Shown piece after piece: positions 51,131 to 63,009 of a DNA stretch of 64,000 bases. The notes under the pieces were generated by a model. That model worked only from the letters and a program-made list of their open reading frames with translations, searched no databases and was not told where the DNA came from. Source of the stretch: Mytilus californianus (taxonomy: Eukaryota; Mollusca; Bivalvia; Mytilida; Mytilidae); the NCBI RefSeq assembly GCF_021869535.1, contig NW_026262668.1, positions 25,301,732 to 25,365,731 on the forward strand. The letters are read 5' to 3'. A program made the translations under genes and the position numbers. Every line of letters begins with the position of its first letter. Position 1 is the first letter of the stretch.

Positions 51131-53699
51131 TCTGATGAACATGTAGACCTTGCATGGATACCATATACTAATAACCAGATATACATGTAGTTATCCCAGA
51201 ACTCATGATAAGTGAGGCATTCTGAAACATAAAACTATACAAATAGTTTACGCAGTTGCCGCCGCCACCACCATCAGATTGTATTATCTATGCCTCGCAT
51301 TCTTGCGTCGAATACGAGTTAAAAATAAAAAACAACTGAAATTAGCTCTCTGACTTAGACCTACACTTTCAAACTAACAGTAGACAATGAAACGTAAAAG
51401 CTACTACTTGCTTTGATAATATTTCTATTTTGTTTATATGTGTTACAAAATGGTGTTAGTAGAATACGTCGAAGCTGTACATAGCACTCATTTTGTAGAT
51501 AATCTTTAACTTCATGTCAATTGTATAACCAGATGATGCTCAATAAGTCATATTAGTGTGTAAGATGGAGTGATTAAACTTTGACAGACCCCTCCCCCTT
51601 TTTCACCGTTTGCAGTATTTCTCGTTTCTATAGAGCAAAGATATACTCAGACCTACTAATTCAATTCATTCTGCGTTATTATTACACCTGTTTTGGAACA
51701 AAGTACAATTGTATGTGCTTCCACACTTAGCAAAAGAAAGTTGAATATTTACCCAGAAAATCATTACGAACACCTTCAATCAAAAGACGGAAAAAATAAC
51801 ACTTTTGGAGGGCAACTTATAAATGTTAATATGTAAATGACATCTCAATGATCACTTGTATCGAATATTATGTAAAAATTCAAAATTTGGAAATTTTAAT
51901 CGATCGATGTCACTGTTATTTATCAGTTGAATGAAAAGTACAAATGTCAATCTCGAATCATATTTTGCAACATGAATATCAAATCAGTCATAAATATAGA
52001 AACTAAAGGAATAATCGCTTTAAATTATTCGAATTTATTTCGCTCTAAACGGATATATGTGAGTCGGCACGCTGTTTAAAGGTGGCTCTGCGTTTTCTCT
52101 GAAATTTTAGCTTTGACCATTGACACAAAGTTAAGACAATCATGATCACTGTAGACAACGACGACATCAATATTTCGATGAGGCTTGTTATCCTCTTTCT
52201 ACTGATTTAACGTACAGCCGTGTGTTATTCCAATTACCCAAATCATTCAAATCCATTGACTGGGCACCCTAATTGGCTACTAAGTATATATGCGTGCATT
52301 GATTCAATAATTTCGATTAAATTATAATTACAAGAAACTCGTTCCATGTGACTTTAATTATTTTCATAATTACTTATTTATTTGGTGGCTTCGAAGGTGT
52401 TGTTTTTAAATTCAAGTACAAATACAATAAGGCATGGAAATATCTTTTTGGATCGTTTCGTCCAATGATGTTAACTATATTGAATGTCAGATAAAGTAAA
52501 TAGTGTTATATCATATATATTCTTTATTAAATTATTAATACAGTAGTTTTGACGTTGTCATTTCACGCTGAGTGAGTCCTAGTAACCTTAAAAAAAATGT
52601 TATCAAACGGTACATTAAAACATATACACAAACAGATATTCTTTACTCAAGAAAACATTACTACAATCACATAATCACAAAAAATATTCATAATCATGAG
52701 ATGAAGCATTTGCTCGTGGTTTAAATGAACTAGATGAGTATTGTTAAAAACAGGAAGATATGTACAAGTAAATATTTATTTTTTGTTTTCTGTCATTCTA
52801 ATTTTGAATAATCATTTTAATTGAAATATAAGCTTTGATGGCTTTTTGAAGCATTTGAAACGGCAAAACACTCTTTTAAAAGCGAAAATCATATTCATAC
52901 ATCAACCTTTCCTTTAACAATGTATTAAACTGATGTGAAACCAAAGTCTTACATTACCAGTTTGCAAACGATATATTGTCTAAGGACATATGCTTCAACT
53001 AAGCGTCACAAGAGAGCAGGTAAGATAAGGAAAATAGTTATTACTATCGGCTAAAAGGTATTAATAATTGACTTGTAATTGATAAATATTTTTTAAAATA
53101 TGAAAGTTACAGTAAATTCTATTCGAGAATGATTTTACAGCTAAGTGGCTCATACATTAACCAGTCAGTGTCATATGACATCTAACAAAAACAAAGATTG
53201 AAAATTGTGTCAGTAAAGAAATTACCAACTTGTATAGATTGGGAACGATCTAAACCTTGAAATATTGCAAAAACTCCTGTCTATTGTTTAAGATTGCATG
53301 TTGCCGTGGAAATGTCTCTTTGGTTTTTTTTTTCCTTCGTTTTGGTGCTGTATTATTGACGTTTAATTTTCCTAGTAGCTCATGCTACATGTATAATTTG
53401 TACATGTATGTTGTTCTGTTAATGGCATATTGTTGATAATGCTCTGAAAGGATAAATGCGTTCCGCTTTCCAAGCTTTTGGTGGCGATCGGATTTAAAGA
53501 TAATTATTCAGGAAATCCAGTTCTCCGTACTATAATTGATATTCATGTCCAGGTTTCTAATTTGGTAATAGTGATAATAGTTACTTATCAATGATCTATT
53601 CAATTTTTTTAGCGCGTTCATATCAATCTGTTAATATCTATATCAAAGTCATACTAATGTGATATTTATGGAAAGAATGAACAACAAATAATTGGGCAA

Positions 53700-56600
53700 T
53701 TAATGTACATGAGATACTAATAAACCTAATTGATTTAAATCGAAGTGAGTACTTGGAAAATTGGATGGCTTTTGATGCCTCAAGGGAAGACAAATTCTTT
53801 TAGTAGAACAACATTCTTCGTGTGGCAAATGGTCCTCAAAATACCCCTTTGGACAATAGCTTTTCGTACAAATTCCTTCACTCCTCAAACAACTGGTTCC
53901 TGAATAACCTGTAACATGAAAGGTTTACACAATTCATTCAGTTAACAAAGTGTCTCTGATCAGGAAAACAAGGTGTAAACACTTTTTATTTCAAAATATA
54001 TAATACACGAAAGGACAAACTAAAGTTTAAAAAAATAATATGGGAAGTATGTGAATGGAGGTTTGATGAGGGAAATTATACACCTATAGCTTTGCAGAAA
54101 AAACACACAATAACTCGTCAAAATTCGTTTCATCTTGCCTTTTAGTCAATGTTTTACTATGTATCTATTTGTCTTTGTAACAATTTCAACTTCTACAATT
54201 AAATCTGTTATTATTACTTGTGAAATAAAGCATATGAAAGAAATCGAACTGATTTTTTTTGGAATGTAAAACATCATTTAAATGTTTAAATATTTTACAA
54301 GAATTTCGTGTTTTTGATGGTCTTTTCAAATCAGTTTATAGTTATGACTCTATATTACACGTCTATACAATCTCATCATTGACAAAAAGTAAAATTGAGA
54401 ATGAAAATGGGGAATTTGTCAAAGAGACAACAACCCGACCAAAGGCCAGAAAACAGCTTAAGGCAACCAATGGGTCTCCAACACAGAGAGAAAATCCCGC
54501 ACCCGAAGGCGGGCTTCAGCTGGCTCTAAACAAAACCGTGGACGTCACACTAAACTCCGAAACATATAAATGAACTAAAATTAAAAAACAAAGGCCAGAG
54601 GCTCCTGACTTGGGAGAGGCGCAAAAAATGCGACGGGGTTAAACATGTTTTGTGAGATCTAAACCCTCCCCCTATACCTCTAGCCAATGTAGAATAAACA
54701 AACACACAGCAATACACACATTTAAACTCAGTTTAAAAGAAGTCCTAGTCCGATGTCAGAATAGGTAACAGAAGAAACTAAGCAAAATGACAATGATACA
54801 TAAATTAACAAAGGACTACTAGCAGTTACTGACATGACAGATCCAAATCTAAATTAAACTGATTGAAAGATTATGTCTTCATCATATTAAAATCAAGCAC
54901 AATCCCTCCCGTTAGGGGTTTACTCTCATCCCATCATAAAATAATATGAGAAGAACATAAACAACTGGTTTTAGAATAAATTTGTTTATTTCCGATGCAA
55001 AGACCCAATGAGTGAATCAAAATTAATTCCAAAACATGCCATCTTTAATGACCTGACAACAGTATCGTAACTATATCCCTTCTGAATAAGTCTGTTTAAA
55101 GGTTTGGTAAGTTTTTAAAGTGAACTACGACATTGTTGTGCTTTGTATAGAAGATTACAATAAAAAATTGGATGTGAAATACCTGAACGTATAAGATGTC
55201 TGCATGTTGATTTATATTTACGAATTATGTCCTTGTACCGATGATAAAATTTAATAAATATTTTGACTAGTTTGTGATATCGAAAACCCTGGTGTAATAA
55301 TGTTTCAGTAATACAGAGATTTATTTCGTTAAAAGCAAATACGTTGTTACATTCACGAGCGAATCGAACAAGTTGAGATAAATAAACACCATAAGATGGT
55401 GACAAGGGAACGTAACCATCTAAAAATGGATAATTTACAATATGAAATGAAAAATCATCTCTTTTATCGTAAATTTTAGTATTAAGCTTCCCGTTAAAGA
55501 AATAGATATCAAGATCAAGGAAAGGGTAGTGTTTATTGTTAGTATTAGCTTTATTTAAAGTTAGTTCCGCAGGATAAATCTCATTAGTGTACATACTGAA
55601 GTCGTCATTATTGGGAACCTATATAGTATCCAAATATCTATAGTGTTATAATTGTTATATCAGATGTTGTTTCGATGGGTCTTTGCTGAGTTTAGTCATA
55701 AATTGTAACTCATAACAATTGAGAAACAGATCCACAATAAGTGGTGCACAGTAGGTCCCCATTGGAATTCCGATAACTTGACGATATACGGAATCTCGAT
55801 AGCGAACACAAATGTTATCTGAGAAAACAATTAAAGTGCAGTTCTCGTATCAAAGCAGGTCCAATTGACATAGTTCTTTTGTTTGTTGTTACTGAAAAAT
55901 GACCTAAAAGAATTTGAACATATATATTCGCATTCTGACTTTTTAAATGCCCATTTGATTAGGTGTATGATTTTTTTTCTTAATGAGATTATGAGGCAAA
56001 GTGGTATATAGGGTAGAAAAATTAAAACTTTGAACAGATACGAAATCACAAATATAAGTATGCAATTTATCAAGTACTTCCAACGATTTTTGACACTCCA
56101 AAAGTGATTAATTCCACTATTTTCAAAGGCCTTATTTGAACAATTTATTACCAGGTTTTTGATTGTACCAAGCGAACTAGAAAGTAGAATAGACAGTTTA
56201 ATAGTGGAACAATGGCTTGAAGACGAAAATCTATATTTGTTAGGTGTTATGTGCAGCTTCGGAAGCCAGTACATAGTTGGAACTTTCATTGTATTTGGTT
56301 CTGCTGTTAAAGAAGTAGCTAAAAATTTATGTTTGTTACTGATGCCATTTTCCAAAAATGGAGTCAATTGGAATGTTGTTGAATTCGTGATTTACTTTTG
56401 CAGAACCTCAATGTAAAATTTACGTCAAACAATAATGATCTTATTGGCAGCCTTATCAGCCGGGACAAAAACAAATTCCTTGACGAGTTCTTTTAGCTTA
56501 TGTTTGATACGATAAATAGGGCTAGTATGGTTGTTGTTAAGAGTTAAATGTTCTTTAAAATGTTTAATACGAATATCAACTATGTTCATTACTGAATTAA

Positions 56601-58820
56601 AAAAAGAATCTATGGATTGTTTGTCAGCTTTTTCTCGTTTTATTAATTTCGTGCAGTAATTTCGGAGAGAGTCGTGGATGATGTTACGACACTCATTCCA
56701 ATTAATAATGACGGGGGGGGGGGGGTATTTAGGTCCTTTACTAAGGAATGATTTCAACTCTCGGTCATGGACGATGTTTAGGTCTTCTGTCATAACATGG
56801 GAACTGGGGCCATAAATGTATTCGGAATTACTACAATTTAATGACGTAGGTGTAGTGTCACTGATATTAACATCTTTACACACTTCGCTATAATTAAACA
56901 CATATTTCCTGATAGATATTTTGTAAACATAATAACAAATAAGAGGGAGCTCAGTATTATCAAAATACCCAGGAATTTGTTTTTTAACGGAATGATCATT
57001 AAAAATACCGGCAATATTTACAAAATCAAAACCTTTATTGACATATTTGATTTTAATAAAAAAAAATGTGATCTTGAGGGCGATCAATTTTGGGAAACAA
57101 TTTAATGTCAAATTATGCAATCATAATTTGGACGATTTCATACTTAGGACTGCAATATGGAATTGTGTTGTAATCCTCTAAAGTTTGAAACAATTTATTA
57201 ACTTTAGTTTTACTATTTAATTAAAAGTTCTTTGAAAAATGTGATTGGACATGATTTTGATGAGACTTATATAAAGCTTTTTTGTTCTGAAAATTGTAGA
57301 TATGCTAAATATACTTCCTAAAATTGTGATGATATGATTAGAACTTGTTAAAGGTAATCATATGAGCACCCTTTATGAGCAGATGTGTTCCTGTACTGCC
57401 AATCACAGCTAGCTTGTGGAACAATTCAGTTGAGATCAGTCAAAATCAATTTGATTGAAACAGTTAATAACACTTAAAAAAAATACAAATCATAATGCAG
57501 GTATTGACATCATGCAAACGGCTTTAAATACGGCCCTTATATAACGGCAATGATTTTCCTTTTTCTAGATTTGGTAATTTCATTATCTACAAAAGAAACG
57601 ATTGTTCGTTCCCTTATGCTAATTTTTCTTTTTGGGTGCTTTCTTATATTTATTTGGTCCCTTCTCATAATTTGTTTGTTTCCAAACTCGTTCGCTATGC
57701 CTTAGTCTGTAATGACATTTTAAATTGCACTGATATTAATCTACATCTAACTGGTAAATTATAAAGTCAGGGATATCTCTTCTACAAATTATTTAACAAA
57801 TTTTCAAACTTTTGTCATAGATACAAACATTTAGTTTGGCAATTCGGAAGTAAATATAGTAGCAGGTACTGCAGAAATATATTTACAAGTAGGATACAAC
57901 GATTCAGTTGTTAATAGAACCCGTAAATTTGGATACGATCCATGTAAACTTATAACTATGAAATATTCAGGATACTACATTTGTATCACTTTAACAATGT
58001 CATTAGTTCTTTGGAGTTGTCTCTATCGGTACTTACATTGATTTCTGTTGATGATTTAAAACATTGATAAGAAGATATCATAATAGAATTCCAACAATAT
58101 TTTCAAATGATTCAAAAAGCAAAACATAGATGTCTTATTACTCATATTTACTAATAATATGATTTAACAGAAAGTTAGCATGTTTATACCACTAAAAGAG
58201 ATCATGATCATGAGCATAGATGGCTGCTTAACGTGGAACAGGCACACACAACATGTTTTAGAGCGCCACAATTGTGCAAAAATTGACTTTTTACCGCCTA
58301 CAACGCAATGACGTTACGCTTATTATTGACGTCTTTTTTGTTTTGTATTTTGTCACTTAGAACTATGAATGAATGATGAATACCTTGAAATGGAGGTCGG
58401 TAACTCTATTATTATTTTACATCATTAAAACGCAAATTTATGTATCAACAACATATAGTTTTTGAATAAAAATCTATGGACTTGAATTTGAGATTTTATA
58501 ATTTTAAGACAAATTTAAGAAAGTTTTTACCCAATTTTAATTTGCTTTCCATACAAATGTTCGCCTATTTTGAATGAATTCAATCAATAGTATTTCAGAT
58601 AAAAGAGAGAAATGCATTATTTTTTTCGATTTTTTATTATAGTTCAACGAGCCAAAGTTGTGTGCCAAATTTCACCAAAATCTGCGAAAAAAACCCTTTA
58701 CTGTAACTTGACCTTAAAAAGGAAATTCATACTACATACAATTAGTAATAGATTTAACTTACATGTTTCGCACATAACGGCGAGAAAAAAAGCAATACAC
58801 ATGATGTCGCTGGATTTCAT
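53700..58820 (-). CDS. Beta-defensin-like secreted peptide, copy E (exons 58,763-58,820 and 53,700-53,908)
   Basis: Exon 1 encodes MKSSDIMCIAFFLAVMCET in the intact 58-bp form with donor T|GTAAGT. The last exon is again exactly 209 bp after CATGTTACAG|GT and open to TAA. Six cysteines remain, but the last three are rearranged: C and D have C-X5-CC, whereas here the order is CC-X5-C (ECCSTKRIC). Sixteen codons differ in amino acid from copy C against two synonymous. The intron holds a 2.8-kb Penelope-like insertion on the same strand as the gene. A single transcript would have to span ~5 kb. No middle exon was found. The function as a secreted host-defence peptide is inferred from signal peptide and cysteine spacing. 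Confidence 0.55.
55115..57120 (-). pseudogene. Decayed reverse transcriptase of the Penelope-like element
   Basis: Three open stretches on the minus strand form one protein. 57,120-56,425 is the N-terminal part ending FVFVPADKAANK. 56,367-55,831 holds VPTMYWLPKLH and SSLGTIKNLVINCSNKAFEN of the finger/palm region, followed by IGIPMGTYCAPL (near 55,760). 55,594-55,115 is the C-terminal part with PFLDLDIYFFNGKLNTKIYD. Stops and frameshifts separate them, and the catalytic YLDD box reads YLDT followed by a stop near 55,640. No GIY-YIG endonuclease domain was recognised. Penelope-like is my best family assignment; reverse transcriptase is secure. Confidence 0.7.
56712..56725 (+). repeat. Poly-G tract
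   Basis: A homopolymer G run inside the retroelement coding region (read as prolines on the minus strand). Its length is prone to assembly error. Confidence 0.9.
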
Positions 58821-58896
58821 TTTTTCTTCTTTTCACAAAAACAAAGAGATATAATGTGTATTCGATGCACGTCTCGTTCCCCCTCTGTCGCAAATG

Positions 58897-58904
58897 AATA
58901 TATA
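58897..58904 (-). promoter_or_regulatory. TATA box of copy E gene
   Basis: TATATATT 77 bp upstream of the exon-1 ATG, in the same context as in the other copies. Confidence 0.55.
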
Positions 58905-59595
58905 CAACTTAACATAGGCATCAATAATTCATTTAAACCTATGATGTTAGTCATTTGTCACAGGATTCATACAGCTATTTGATCTAAGATGAATGAGCAC
59001 ATTCAGTTTACAGTAATACAATATTACGTAATGTATAAAAACAATTGTTTTGCACCTAAATAATTTTTGTACTTTCAAACGTTTTTTTTTTTAGCTCTTC
59101 ATATGATTATTTACTCTTTTGGATTCGCACCCTAAATCGACTTAGATATAGAGAGATTTGGTATTATGTTCATCTTGCATCGCTCTGATTCCTTTGGCGG
59201 TATGATCGATTCTTCTATTTGTCTTTAATTTGTTATTTGCTTAAATATTAGTATGATGGGCACTAACTAGGCCTATTCAATTCTAAACTGTTATCAATAA
59301 CATTATTTTTGTCGGTCTTTCTTCGACTTTCATGTATGAGTTTCGATTCTTCCTCTTGGTATCTTCCACCTCTTGTTTTCCTTACTTCATAACGCCACAA
59401 CAAACATCAATTAAGTAAAAAGGGGGTGACATACTACGCGTGTAAATCAAAGTGCACAAGTAGAAGAAGAACAGGCGAAATTATGGTCAAAAGAATAAAA
59501 GAATGATACAAAGAACATTTCATGACACACTACACTACAAAAACAAATTGAGCAGCACAACAATCATTGTCAATACCTAATTCATGTATCAGCTG

Positions 59596-60075
59596 TCCAT
59601 TCCATTATTCAAAAAAGGCTATTTCTTAATGTTCACTCCTATGTTGGCATTTAGGTCCTCCGTAACCCTTCTAATCGGCATTGCGGAACACATTGATTAT
59701 ATACCTGTTGTTCCTCTATTGAATAGCTTTCGAATGACGTATAAGGTTTCTCTCTTATTAGAGGCCAAAGGGTCGCAGCAGTCCATTCCATTGTTCAAAA
59801 TAGGCTATTTCTTAATGTTCACGTGTATTTTGGCATTTAGGTCCTCCGTAACCCCTCTAGTCGGCATTGCGGCACACATTGATTATATAACCTTTGTTCC
59901 TCTATTAATTAGCGTTCGAATGATGTATAAGGTTTCTCTCTTATTAGAAGCTAAAGGGTCGCAGCAGTCCATTCCATTATTCAAAATAGGCAATTTCTTA
60001 ATGTTCACGCATATTTTAGTATTTAGGTCCTCCATAACCCCTCTGATCGGCCTTGTGGTGCAATCGACAAGTTAG
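59596..60075 (+). repeat. 186-bp tandem repeat, ~2.6 copies, open frame throughout
   Basis: 'tccattccatt-ttcaaaa' begins repeats at 59,596, 59,782 and 59,968, exactly 186 bp (62 codons) apart. The plus-strand frame from 59,584 stays open for 163 codons. Each unit has a hydrophobic segment (YFLMFT-ILAFRSSVTPL) and ends YKVSLLLEAKGSQQ. No signal peptide or known domain. I do not recognise a gene. A satellite-like repeat that happens to be open in one frame is the simplest reading. Confidence 0.6.
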
Positions 60076-60379
60076 ATCTGTAATCAGGGGTTGAAGGGTA
60101 GCAGTAGTTTTAATCAAAAATCAAAATATTAAATGGATAGTATTCTAATTTCTATATATGTTTTGATATTCAGGTCCTCTATACATTAAAACGGAATTTC
60201 TGTTAAAAATAGTTAAGGAAACCCACTAGTTTATCCTCCGAAACTAAATGAATAAATAAAAATAAGAAGATAAAAATTCCAAAGAGTATTTTGAATTATT
60301 TTTTTTCCCTTATATTAATTTTAATATATGTTAATTGACATCAAAAATGGCGAATTCAGAAATACGTACGGTATAGTAT

Positions 60380-60540
60380 CACAGTCACATAATAAATGAT
60401 CTATTTTATTATTCACTGTTCAACTTGAATACTGAAATATAAACTATTTCATCATTCATTACTAAATGTTGAATAATGAAGAATGAACTATTTTATTATT
60501 CATTATTGAATTTGAAAAATGAAAAATGAATAATGGACGT
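60380..60540. repeat. Self-complementary AATGAATAATGAA-rich patch
   Basis: Short forms such as 'ttattattcactgttcaac', 'tgttgaataatgaagaatga' and 'ttattattcattattgaa' alternate on both strands, so the patch can fold on itself. No known element. Confidence 0.45.
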
Positions 60541-60559
60541 ACTTCAGCCCGGATTTAGT

Positions 60560-60705
60560 TTTTTCAATTGAATTGTTTCATATTTTTCTTGTCGGGGCCT
60601 TTTATAGCCGACTGTACTGGTTGCCTATAAATGCTTACAGCCACTTCAATTGAACTTTGGTGTAAAGTTGTCTCATTGGCAATCATACCACATCTCCTTA
60701 TTTTT
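60560..60705 (-). repeat. Mussel dispersed repeat, family 1 (partial)
   Basis: The reverse complement starts 'aaggagatgtggtatgattg', followed by 'ccaatgagacaacttt' and 'gtcggctataaaaggccccg'. Confidence 0.75.
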
Positions 60706-60774
60706 ATTATAACTTATCATATCGATACAAAGAGGTTCCTTTTTAAAACGATCAATGGAATTGAGGACAAGGTG

Positions 60775-61950
60775 CTCTTGAATTACTCATTTTAACCATT
60801 TTAGTGCAGTAAGTACGGAGTGAGTCGTGGATGATGTTACAACACTCATTCCAATTAATAATTGACGTGGGGGGGACGATATTAAGGTCTTTTACTGAGG
60901 AATGATTTCAACTCTCGGTGATGGACGATGTTACGGTCTTCTGTTTTAACATGGGAACTGGGGCCATAAACGTATTCGGAATTACTGCAATTTCATGACG
61001 TAGGTGTATTGTCACTGATATTAACATCTTTACACATTTAGCTATAATTAAACACATATTTCCGGGTAGATTTTTTGTTAACATAACAAAAAAGAGGGAG
61101 CTCAGTATTATCAAAATAGCCAGGAATTCTATTTTCTATGGAATGATCATTAAAACAATGTAATAATACCGGCAATATTTACAAAATCAAAACCTTTATT
61201 GACATATTTGATTTTAATAAAATGTTTTTTTTTATGATCTTTAGGGCGATCAATTTTGGGAAACAGTTTAGAATAACAATATGCAATTATAATTTGGATA
61301 ATTTCATACTTAAGACGACAATATGGAATTGTGTTGCAATCCTCTAAAATTTGATGTAATTTATTAACAGTAGTTTTACTATTTAATATTTAATTTATTT
61401 AAAAGTGAATAAATTTCGCGTTGTATATTAACAAATGTTGATATTATCAGGAATTGATATGAGTTTGAACCTAAAATTAACAGTTCTGAATTTAAAAAGT
61501 AAATATCTTCTATGGGATAACATTTTTTCATTAAACCACATTAACAGCAAAACTGCCCAGTATTTTTCATTTTCTTTACCTAGTCCATTGGATAAACAAC
61601 CGTTTATATCAGAGTTATCGACAGTGAATGTATCAATTCTGATAGAACTGACACTTCGATATTAAATATAGAATACTAAGGTTATGGTCATTTGCGAACC
61701 TATCAATTTCATGAGGTTCCCGTCGTAAATTTGATAACAAAAATGCATAGTCACTGATACTGGAATCACCAGCATTTATGATACAGACACAAACATATAT
61801 ATACAGATATAAAATAATGGCATTGTTGATCTTATCAGCAAGAATAGCAAGCGATCCCGCTAGGGCGAGCTGATATTCGAGCTGATGAAGTCAGTATCAA
61901 ACAATAAAATGTCATTATTCTTTTTATCGGCAATTTGTAATAACTGTATG
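60775..61950 (-). pseudogene. 5' part of a Penelope-like element, decayed
   Basis: 60,775-61,375 matches 56,630-57,205 on the minus strand ('ggagtgagtcgtggatgatg', 'catgggaactggggccataa', 'aagagggagctcagtattat') with frameshifts. 61,375-61,950 continues upstream of the part preserved at 57,205. A minus-strand reading near its far end, IADKKNNDILLFDTDF, looks like more of the same ORF. It lacks the catalytic domain. Confidence 0.6.
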
Positions 61951-62345
61951 TTTTTTATTGTTTGAGAATATGAAGTAGAATGAAATAGTTAGTAAAACTA
62001 CTTTTACGCGGACAAAACATTGGGATAGTTGGTCGGTTGTATGAATGAAGTCGCGTACATTTCATTGATAAATTGACGCAGATGGACTTGAGCACGTGAC
62101 GTTGCTGCATTGATACAAGATGTCATTGCCTAGTATTTTCGAGTATCAAGTCTTGTGCATGATCTTAAAAATATTAGGCAATACGATCAAAGGGAAAATG
62201 TAGAAATTACCGATAAAATACAGTATTATATGTCTCTGATACGGATAATAAAATTTGCCTTTTTGTTCTGTGTTATCGAAATCAATTCAACAGCAAATGT
62301 AATATTATATTTCAAACAATGTTGATAAATATAATGAGAAATGTC
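61950..62345. other. No recognisable feature
   Basis: AT-rich spacer between two retroelement remnants. Confidence 0.35.
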
Positions 62346-62348
62346 TTA

Positions 62349-62520
62349 TAAATGGCCCTTTTCTCTGCCCTTCGTTACAAGACTTGCGACATATTGATTA
62401 TCTGTAAACCATTTAAGTCGCTTGTCCTTATCAAAATCAAGATAGGATAACAGTATATTCGTTTCCGCTGTGATATCCTTCCACGTGGACCTATTTTGCA
62501 CTTCGAACAATCTGCAATAC
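62349..62520 (-). pseudogene. DIRS-type RNase H fragment
   Basis: A minus-strand reading contains STWKDITAETNILLSYLD and then LKWFTDNQYVASLVTKG. The STW-[RK]-[ED]-[LI] and KW-[YF]-TDNQ-VA motifs are those of the RNase H domain of DIRS-like (tyrosine-recombinase) retrotransposons and their relatives. Only ~55 residues remain, ending in a stop. No reverse transcriptase or recombinase was found nearby. Confidence 0.6.
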
Positions 62521-62524
62521 TTTC

Positions 62525-62970
62525 TTATTAATGGAATCTTTATACCCTGTTTGACCTGCATCATTATAAACAATGATATAACATGAAAAATCAAAATTTA
62601 ATCTTTTAAAAATGATAGTACTCTTCTCTGATATTTTAATACAGATGTAAAACGTGCACAAACGTGAAAGTTGATTTGATATATTGAATAGTTTTAAATA
62701 ATTTAGAAAATTCATCAGATATTAAACTTTAAAGTGCTTTCAATAATATTATCATAAAAATAGATGTCTAACAGCCTGCAACATCGACTTTGCTAGCTTG
62801 AGCAAAAAACCGCTGTTACTCAAATCTTGCTTTACCTTATAGAAATTTTAAGACAAATCTTGTTTTCCGCCCCCTTTTTCTTCATAGTCAATGATCAAGT
62901 AATCATCTAAATAATATATCACACAGAACACGAATAAAAAGGCAAAACTAAAAAATAAAGTATCTTTTTT
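62525..62970. other. No recognisable feature
   Basis: AT-rich sequence with overlapping short frames that show no family signature. Confidence 0.35.
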
Positions 62971-62975
62971 GTCGC

Positions 62976-62977
62976 CC

Positions 62978-62998
<21 letters not shown>
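62976..62998 (+). repeat. Poly-C tract followed by poly-A
   Basis: About 23 C followed by 11 A. A glycine run in a minus-strand frame is a consequence of it. Confidence 0.9.

Positions 62999-63009
<11 letters not shown>

Larger units (their letters stand above)
42446..52610 (+). repeat. Tandem segmental-duplication unit, copy D
   Basis: Begins directly after copy C, 'ttaagacctatacaaata', and ends 'aacggtaca' before copy E. It lacks the palindromic and CACTA-like insertions of C. It has its own ~500-bp deletion near 49,060 and a local rearrangement at 50,759-51,130. It shares with C the absence of the 8.4-kb block. Confidence 0.9.
54392..57205 (-). mobile_element. 2.8-kb Penelope-like retroelement insertion in copy E
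   Basis: Copies C and D run uninterrupted through this point ('aaagagtagttttactattt'). The insertion's 3' end on the minus strand is '...cattctcaattt' at 54,392. Its 3' tail, with 'cagctgaagcccgcc' and 'gtcgggttgttgtctctttg', is the family tail also seen at 14,090-14,232. It is 5'-truncated. The interior carries a decayed reverse transcriptase gene. Confidence 0.75.
52611..59567 (+). repeat. Tandem segmental-duplication unit, copy E (partial)
   Basis: Homologous to copies C and D from their start to about 35,250 in C coordinates, with more substitutions. It is interrupted by the 2.8-kb retroelement at 54,392-57,205 and lacks a ~1.7-kb intron part around 58,250. Similarity ends after 'caaattgagcagcacaac'. 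Confidence 0.85.

Noticed and set aside
61860-61900. 'ctgatgaagtcag' with nearby 'caaac', considered as a hammerhead ribozyme core because Penelope-like elements can carry them
   Set aside because: The required GAAA and a pairing stem II are missing, and the sequence reads as coding DNA of the element on the other strand.
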